Translations under genes and position numbers: made by a program
Shown here: one piece after another, positions 15,674-20,071 of the stretch
How the letters are laid out: every line of letters starts with the position of its first letter
Position numbering within the stretch: the first letter of the stretch is position 1
Source of the DNA: Candidatus Puniceispirillum sp.
Lineage (GTDB): Bacteria > Pseudomonadota > Alphaproteobacteria > Puniceispirillales > Puniceispirillaceae
NCBI GenBank assembly: GCA_018668795.1
Contig: JABJBD010000012.1
Location: forward strand, 1 to 20,071
Length of the DNA stretch: 20,071 nucleotides
Direction of reading: 5' to 3'
The notes under the pieces: model-generated
The model's input: only the letters and a program-made list of their open reading frames with translations
What the model was told of the DNA's origin: nothing
The model's database searches: none

Positions 15674-15836
15674 GGCGCGGCGACTGTATTTTCGCGTTTG
15701 GTTTTTCAATCCCTGGGGCCATAAATTTCTCTCGGGAGCTGTCTCTGGCTGAGCCGTGGTTCAGCTATTCGCGGTGCCCACCTGTTAATCAGGTCACAGA
15801 GGATGTTTACACTGACGGTTAGCGTGGTCGCCGCCA
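15674..15836 (+). ncRNA. ssrS: 6S RNA
   Basis: 6S RNA imitates an open promoter and sequesters sigma-70 RNA polymerase in stationary phase. The 196-bp gap between zapA and the cyclo-ligase gene lacks any ORF, and position alone is diagnostic because ssrS sits upstream of this ligase gene in many Proteobacteria. A closing stem is visible: GCGGCGACT (15677-15685) pairs with GGTCGCCGC (15826-15834). Inside are TCCCTGGGGCC (15710-15720) and GGTGCCCACCTG (15774-15785), typical flanking arms of the 6S central bubble. The ends given are those of the closing stem, so true ends may differ by several bases. No terminator follows, so the transcript is probably processed from a longer message including the ligase gene. 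Confidence 0.85.
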
Positions 15837-15861
15837 CTTAATCTATTGCAGAAAGTTTGAC

Positions 15862-16458
15862 ATGACGTCCACAAACGAATCGGCTGACCCTGCAGACCAA
15901 AAGCAGGCGCTTCGCCGCGCCGCTACACAAACCCGCAAGCTTCTTTTTGCACAGCATACCCAAGCAGATGCGTCTGTCGCAACGCATGCCGAAGCGCTGT
16001 TGGAACGATTTGGCAAGGGTATATATGCTGCCTATTTACCTATTCGAAGTGAATTGTCGCCTTTGCCGTTGGTCGCCCGTCTAGCCGAATCATCTGTGCA
16101 AACAGCGATGCCGATTACACCTGCACCTGGTAATCCGCTGGATTTCAGATTATGGGCCCCTGGCGACAAGCTGGATGATGGTCCTTATGATACGAAACAG
16201 CCATCAGCCACTGCGCCTACCTGTGTGCCAGATATCATTTTGGCACCAATGCTTGCATTTGATGCTGCATGTTGGCGTCTTGGTTATGGCGGTGGCTTTT
16301 ATGATCGTTCGATTGGCGGATTGCGCAAAGCTGGCCGCACTGTCGTGGCCATTGGTATCGCCTTTTCTGGACAGCAGGTCGAACATGTACCAACGGGTCC
16401 CTATGATATGGCACTTGATGCTGTTTTAACCCCAGACGGATTGATAATGTCGTCGTAA
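15862..16458 (+). CDS. fau: 5-formyltetrahydrofolate cyclo-ligase
   Basis: Converts 5-formyl-THF to 5,10-methenyl-THF using ATP, returning stored folate to one-carbon metabolism (also called YgfA or MTHFS). The protein has 198 residues. Markers are KQALRRA near the N terminus, IYAAYLPIRSELSP, PDIILAPMLAFD and the nucleotide/substrate loop LGYGGGFYDRSIGGL. The ATG at 15862 lies about 25 bp after the 6S closing stem and has only a weak GAAAG ribosome binding site. Linkage to 6S RNA is conserved in many bacteria. The ymdB-like gene follows after 34 bp on the same strand. Confidence 0.95.
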   Translation: MTSTNESADPADQKQALRRAATQTRKLLFAQHTQADASVATHAEALLERFGKGIYAAYLPIRSELSPLPLVARLAESSVQTAMPITPAPGNPLDFRLWAPGDKLDDGPYDTKQPSATAPTCVPDIILAPMLAFDAACWRLGYGGGFYDRSIGGLRKAGRTVVAIGIAFSGQQVEHVPTGPYDMALDAVLTPDGLIMSS

Positions 16459-16492
16459 ATTTGCGGCTGACGCGTGATAGGAGTTTGCCCAT

Positions 16493-17317
16493 ATGAGGGT
16501 TCTTTTTTTAGGTGATATTGTGGGGCGATCAGCGCGCCAAGCTGTGATTGATGCGATGCCGATATTGCGCGAAAATTTGTCACTAGATTTCATTGTCGTA
16601 AATTGTGAAAATGCTGCAGGCGGGTTTGGCATTACACCCGCAATTTGTGATGTTCTGTTTGACGCTGGTGCTGATGTGCTGACAACGGGAAATCATGTTT
16701 GGGACAAACGCGAAATTATTGATTATATCGCCAATGAACCGCGTTTGTTGCGCCCGATTAATATGGCAGAAGGTTCCCCAGGGGCTGGCATTGCCATTGT
16801 TACAAATGATGCTGGTACCCGCTTATGCGTTATCAATGTCATGACCAATTTATTTATGGCACCAAATGATCCTGCCTTTTTGGCACTTGATGATAGTCTG
16901 GTGCGCAACAAGCTGGGGCGTGATGCGGATTTCATCCTTGTCGATGCGCATGGTGAAGCCACGTCGGAAAAGATGGCGCTTGGGAATCTTGCTGATGGTC
17001 GTGCGTCTATGCTGGTTGGCACGCATACACATGTCCCAACAGCTGATCATCATATTTTGCCAGGTGGCACTGCCTATCAAACTGATGCGGGCATGTGCGG
17101 CGATTATAACAGCGTGATTGGCATGGAAAAACAGGCAGCAACTGACCGGTTTATGGGCCGTGGGAATCCTCGTCTTTCGGTGGCACTTGGCGCCCCGACA
17201 TTGTGCGGACTTGTCGTTGAAAGTGATGAAACTGGTCTGGCTATTTCGGTGGCACCTTTGCGTATGGGGGGGCATTTATCGATGACCGCGGGCACCGACA
17301 TAATCGGACGTGCATAG
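16493..17317 (+). CDS. ymdB: YmdB-family metallophosphoesterase
   Basis: Cytoplasmic dinuclear-metal phosphodiesterase; in Bacillus subtilis YmdB hydrolyses cyclic nucleotides in vitro and affects biofilm and motility decisions. The protein has 274 residues, family length. Metal ligands fall in order at Asp8 (LGDIVGR), Glu39 and Asn40 (VVNCENAAGG), Asn67 (TTGNHVWDK, with His68), His153 (VDAHGEATSEK), His178 and His180 (GTHTHVPTAD). The positions nearly coincide with B. subtilis YmdB numbering. The ATG at 16493 has TAGGAG ten bases upstream. Note that the E. coli gene also called ymdB is an unrelated macrodomain protein. The physiological role in Alphaproteobacteria is not established. Confidence 0.93.
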   Translation: MRVLFLGDIVGRSARQAVIDAMPILRENLSLDFIVVNCENAAGGFGITPAICDVLFDAGADVLTTGNHVWDKREIIDYIANEPRLLRPINMAEGSPGAGIAIVTNDAGTRLCVINVMTNLFMAPNDPAFLALDDSLVRNKLGRDADFILVDAHGEATSEKMALGNLADGRASMLVGTHTHVPTADHHILPGGTAYQTDAGMCGDYNSVIGMEKQAATDRFMGRGNPRLSVALGAPTLCGLVVESDETGLAISVAPLRMGGHLSMTAGTDIIGRA

Positions 17318-17407
17318 TTTTGGTCACTAGCGGCTAGGCGTTCTGCCTTGCGTCTGCTATATGAGATAGTAGATAAAGTTAACGGCATAAACCAGAAGTT
17401 AGAAACC

Positions 17408-18148
17408 ATGGCAGGCCACTCCAAATTCAAAAATATCCAGCACCGCAAAGGTGCGCAGGACAAAAAACGCGCCAAGATTTTTGGTCGTCTCATCAAGGAA
17501 CTGACCGTTGCGGCACGTAGCAGTACGGATCCTGACTCAAATCCTCGGCTTAGGACTGCCTTGGCAGCCGCGCGTGCGGCGAATATGCCAAAGGATAATA
17601 TCGAACGTGTGCTTAAGCGCGCCGAGGGCGGCGAGGGCGAAAGCTACGATGAAATCCGCTATGAGGGCTATGGCCCTGGTGGTACAGCATTGATTGTCGA
17701 TGCGATGACCGATAATCGCAATCGCACGGCGTCGGAAGTGCGATCGGCTTTCACAAAGTATGGCGGTTCGCTGGGTGAAACAGGTTCGGTAAGCTTTATG
17801 TTTGATCGGGTTGGCCAGCTGATTTTCCCTGCGGATGTTGCTAGCGCTGATGATATGTTCGAAGCGGCACTTGAAGCGGGTGCTGATAATGTTGAGTCCG
17901 ACGATACAAGTCATGAAGTTACCTGCGCGCCTGAGGATTTCAACAATTTGCGCGAAGCTATGGAAAATGCTTTTGGCGCTCCTGAAGAAGCTGGCTTGAT
18001 CTGGAAGCCGCAAAATACCATTGAGGTGAACGAAGCTCAGGCATCTACTTTGCTCAAATTGCTTGATGTATTGGACGACAATGATGATGTGCAGAATGTA
18101 TCGTCCAATTTCGATATATCCGACGACATTCTGGCCTCACTAACCTAA
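17408..18148 (+). CDS. yebC: YebC/PmpR-family regulatory protein
   Basis: YebC/TACO1-family cytoplasmic protein; members were long annotated as transcription regulators, and recent work on the family points to help with translation of proline-rich or stalling sequences. From ATG 17408 it has 246 residues and starts MAGHSKFKNIQHRKGAQDKKRAK in family fashion. The frame is open to 17348 but the preceding 20 residues are not conserved in style. Other markers are NMPKDNIERVLKRA, YEGYGPGG and NRNRTASEVRSAF. The 90-bp upstream gap holds a possible promoter (TTGCGT then TAGATA), weak. ruvC starts about 10 bp after the stop, so yebC and ruvCAB look like one operon, a common arrangement. efp in the same window addresses a related ribosome-stalling problem. 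Confidence 0.96.
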   Translation: MAGHSKFKNIQHRKGAQDKKRAKIFGRLIKELTVAARSSTDPDSNPRLRTALAAARAANMPKDNIERVLKRAEGGEGESYDEIRYEGYGPGGTALIVDAMTDNRNRTASEVRSAFTKYGGSLGETGSVSFMFDRVGQLIFPADVASADDMFEAALEAGADNVESDDTSHEVTCAPEDFNNLREAMENAFGAPEEAGLIWKPQNTIEVNEAQASTLLKLLDVLDDNDDVQNVSSNFDISDDILASLT

Positions 18149-18159
18149 GGCTGGCGGTG

Positions 18160-18762
18160 ATGCGCGTTCTTGGCATTGATCCCGGATTGCGCGCCACCGG
18201 ATGGGGCGTCATTGATGTTGCAGGCGGACGGCTGTCACATATAGCCAATGGTGTTATTAAACCTTCCCCCACTTTACCTGATACACAACGTCTTTGCCGG
18301 ATTGCCGATGATCTTTTGGCGGTGATTGAAGCGCATAGGCCAACGCGTGCGGCCATTGAAGAAATCTTTGTTGCCAAGTCGGCAAAGTCTGCACTCAGGC
18401 TTGGCATGGCGCGGGGGGTGGCGATCATGATCTGTGGTCAGACTGGGCTTGAAGTGCATGAGCTAGCTGCCCGCCTTGTGAAAAAATCGATTACCGGCAC
18501 GGGTACTGCCGATAAAATACAAATTCAGGATATGGTTTCGCGCTTGCTTGGGGTAACGCCAGCTAATGCTGATGCGGCAGACGCGCTGGCGATTGCCATA
18601 GCCGCCAGCAATGGTGCGGGATTGGGCATTGCCGATGATGCTGGCAAAGCGGCGTCTGTGCGTGTAGGTTCGACAGGTAATGCGGACGCCAAAAACGGTC
18701 TGTCACAAGCTATAGCGGCGGCGTTGGCACGCGACGCACAGGATAATGAGGGTAATCCATGA
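18160..18762 (+). CDS. ruvC: Crossover junction endodeoxyribonuclease RuvC
   Basis: Dimeric resolvase that cuts Holliday junctions produced in recombinational repair. From ATG 18160 it has 200 residues. The four catalytic acids are intact and at the E. coli positions: Asp7 (LGIDPGL), Glu67 (AIEEIF), Asp138 and Asp141 (NADAADALAIAI). The C-terminal 40 residues beyond the nuclease fold are Ala/Gly-rich and longer than in E. coli RuvC. A GTG at 18157 immediately precedes the ATG; AAGG at the yebC stop fits either, and ATG gives the standard MRVLGID start. The stop overlaps the ruvA start by four bases (ATGA). Confidence 0.97.
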   Translation: MRVLGIDPGLRATGWGVIDVAGGRLSHIANGVIKPSPTLPDTQRLCRIADDLLAVIEAHRPTRAAIEEIFVAKSAKSALRLGMARGVAIMICGQTGLEVHELAARLVKKSITGTGTADKIQIQDMVSRLLGVTPANADAADALAIAIAASNGAGLGIADDAGKAASVRVGSTGNADAKNGLSQAIAAALARDAQDNEGNP

Positions 18763-19382
18763 TTGCGCAGCTTCGCGGCATCTTATCTCATACAGCTGAC
18801 TCGCACGCCATCATTGATGTTCAGGGCGTTGGCTATCTGGTCAATATTTCAGGGCGAACGCAAGGTCAACTTGCCGCACAGGATGGTGCGATTACTGTTC
18901 TGACCGAAATGATCGTCCGCGAAGACAGTATGACGCTTTATGGTTTTCATGACGCGTCCGAACGCGATGCTTTCCGACTATTGATAACGGTTCAAGGCGT
19001 TGGGGCGAAAGCGGCAATGGCGATCTTGTCAGTATTGTCGCCAGCCGATCTGAGCAGTGCCATTATGGCTGGTGATAAGGCAATGGTGGCACGTGCCGAT
19101 GGTGTTGGTCCCAAAATTGCCCAGCGTGTTGTGAACGAACTGGCTGAAAAGATTGGCCGGTTTCCGTCGCTTGGTGATGGTCTTGCTGTCAGTGTATCTG
19201 GCAATGCTGGCGTTACGGATTCGCCAGTTGCAAGCGCTATGGGTGATGCTTTGTCAGCTTTGGTTAATCTGGGATACGGACGAAGCGAGGCACATGCAGC
19301 GTTGCTGCGGGTTCAGCAAGCTGGTGAAGCGGATGATTTGTCAGGATTAATCGCTGCCGCCTTGCGCGAAATCGGGAGCTAG
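18759..19382 (+). CDS. ruvA: Holliday junction branch migration protein RuvA
   Basis: Tetrameric protein that binds the four-way junction and docks RuvB rings. It has 207 residues. The N-terminal OB domain reads MIAQLRGIL...DVQGVGYLVNIS, followed by MTLYGFHDASERDAFRLL. The helix-hairpin-helix junction-binding domain has VQGVGAKAAMAIL and DGVGPKIAQRVVNELAEKIG. The C-terminal RuvB-contact domain spans about 155-207 (ALVNLGYGRSEAHAALLRV). It is translationally coupled to ruvC by the ATGA overlap, and ruvB follows after 10 bp. Confidence 0.98.
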   Translation: MIAQLRGILSHTADSHAIIDVQGVGYLVNISGRTQGQLAAQDGAITVLTEMIVREDSMTLYGFHDASERDAFRLLITVQGVGAKAAMAILSVLSPADLSSAIMAGDKAMVARADGVGPKIAQRVVNELAEKIGRFPSLGDGLAVSVSGNAGVTDSPVASAMGDALSALVNLGYGRSEAHAALLRVQQAGEADDLSGLIAAALREIGS

Positions 19383-19392
19383 AGACGCTTAG

Positions 19393-20071
19393 ATGAACGA
19401 AGATGAACGCCTTGTGAATCCAGATCATGTCGAACGCGGCGATAATGCATTGCGGCCAACATCGCTTGGCGAATTTATTGGTCAAGGCAATGGTCGGCAC
19501 AATCTGGAAACCTTTATCCATGCGGCGCGTGACCGTGGTGATGCGATGGATCATACCTTGCTTCATGGTCCGCCGGGACTAGGCAAGACAACCTTGGCTC
19601 AGATTGTATCATCAGAACTTGGTGTCGGGTTTCGCGGCACATCAGGGCCAGTGATTGCACGGGCAGGTGATCTGGCGGCATTGCTTACGAATTTGCGACC
19701 ACGTGATGTTTTGTTTATTGACGAAATTCACCGTCTTGCACCTGTGGTTGAAGAAGTCTTGTACCCCGCCATGGAAGATTTTCAGCTTGATCTGATTATT
19801 GGTGAGGGGCCGTCGGCACGTTCGGTACGGATTGATTTGCCGCCCTTTACGCTTGTTGGGGCAACAACAAGGTCTGGTTTGCTGACAACGCCGTTGCGTG
19901 ACCGCTTTGGTATCCAGATGCGGATGCAATTTTACACGCGTGATGAGCTGGCGATGATTCTACACCGGCAAGCGATAAAGCTAGGTCTTGATCTGGCGGC
20001 TGATGGTGCCAGCGAGATTGCTGGTCGGGCACGCGGAACCCCCCGTGTGGCGGGACGCCTGTTGCGGCGGG
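19393..20071 (+). CDS. ruvB: Holliday junction branch migration DNA helicase RuvB (5' part)
   Basis: AAA+ motor that drives branch migration together with RuvA. The first 226 residues are present and the frame is open to the window end; the full protein is normally about 340 residues. The ATG at 19393 gives MNEDERLVNP and lies 10 bp after the ruvA stop. Walker A is GPPGLGKT at residues 59-66 and Walker B DEIH at 110-113. GEGPSARSVRIDLPPFTL, the sensor/arginine region GATTRSGLLTTPLRDRFG and the beginning of GTPRVAGRLLRR are all diagnostic. No unusual feature is seen. Confidence 0.98.
   Translation, partial: MNEDERLVNPDHVERGDNALRPTSLGEFIGQGNGRHNLETFIHAARDRGDAMDHTLLHGPPGLGKTTLAQIVSSELGVGFRGTSGPVIARAGDLAALLTNLRPRDVLFIDEIHRLAPVVEEVLYPAMEDFQLDLIIGEGPSARSVRIDLPPFTLVGATTRSGLLTTPLRDRFGIQMRMQFYTRDELAMILHRQAIKLGLDLAADGASEIAGRARGTPRVAGRLLRR

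Noticed and set aside
17537..18013. 158-codon minus-strand open frame inside yebC
   Set aside because: Antisense shadow of a secure gene; no independent support.
1..20071. CRISPR arrays, insertion sequences, attachment sites, tRNA genes
   Set aside because: No spaced repeat series, no transposase or integrase-like protein, no terminal inverted repeats and no cloverleaf-like segment was found by reading.

Overview
This window is an ordinary, gene-dense chromosomal segment of an alphaproteobacterium. By eye the base composition is mid-range, a little under 50% GC. Several gene groups are alphaproteobacterial in character: zauP-zapA-6S RNA-fau, yebC-ruvC-ruvA-ruvB, glyS followed by ppdK, and a ribosomal protein L31 without zinc-binding cysteines. 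Gene content, moderate GC and the lack of flagellar or phage genes would fit a marine lineage such as SAR116 (Puniceispirillum-like), but that placement is inference and was not tested.

Layout. Positions 1-4354 (+) hold the 3' three quarters of glyS and a complete pyruvate phosphate dikinase gene. ppdK faces rpmE (4458-4679, -) across a strong bidirectional terminator hairpin. A divergent ABC exporter gene (4878-6692, +) follows. From 6697 to 14729 all genes lie on the minus strand. In transcription order they are transketolase (tkt), glyceraldehyde-3-phosphate dehydrogenase (gap), elongation factor P (efp), an inositol monophosphatase-family gene (suhB-like), a MotA/TolQ/ExbB-type channel gene, its OmpA/MotB-type partner with a very long coiled coil, and an unrecognised secreted protein. 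A 370-bp divergent intergenic region (14730-15099) separates tkt from a plus-strand series: zauP, zapA, 6S RNA, 5-formyltetrahydrofolate cyclo-ligase, a YmdB-family phosphodiesterase, yebC, ruvC, ruvA and the 5' two thirds of ruvB, which runs off the window.

How the genes fit together. ppdK, gap and tkt are central carbon genes. The GAPDH carries Ser, Ala and Ser at the three positions that set cofactor choice, which predicts use of NADP(H). With PPDK this suggests a carbon network able to run in the gluconeogenic direction. zauP and zapA encode a Z-ring-focusing pair, ruvCAB the Holliday-junction resolvasome, and glyS, efp and rpmE belong to translation. The least explained part is the channel/coiled-coil/secreted-protein cluster at 6697-9906, which looks like an ion-driven envelope machine of unknown purpose.

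I found no mobile elements, CRISPR arrays, tRNA or rRNA genes, or signs of recent transfer. The window is mostly housekeeping. The points most worth a second look are the predicted GAPDH cofactor switch, the coiled-coil channel pair, and the repeat-containing tkt/zauP intergenic region.
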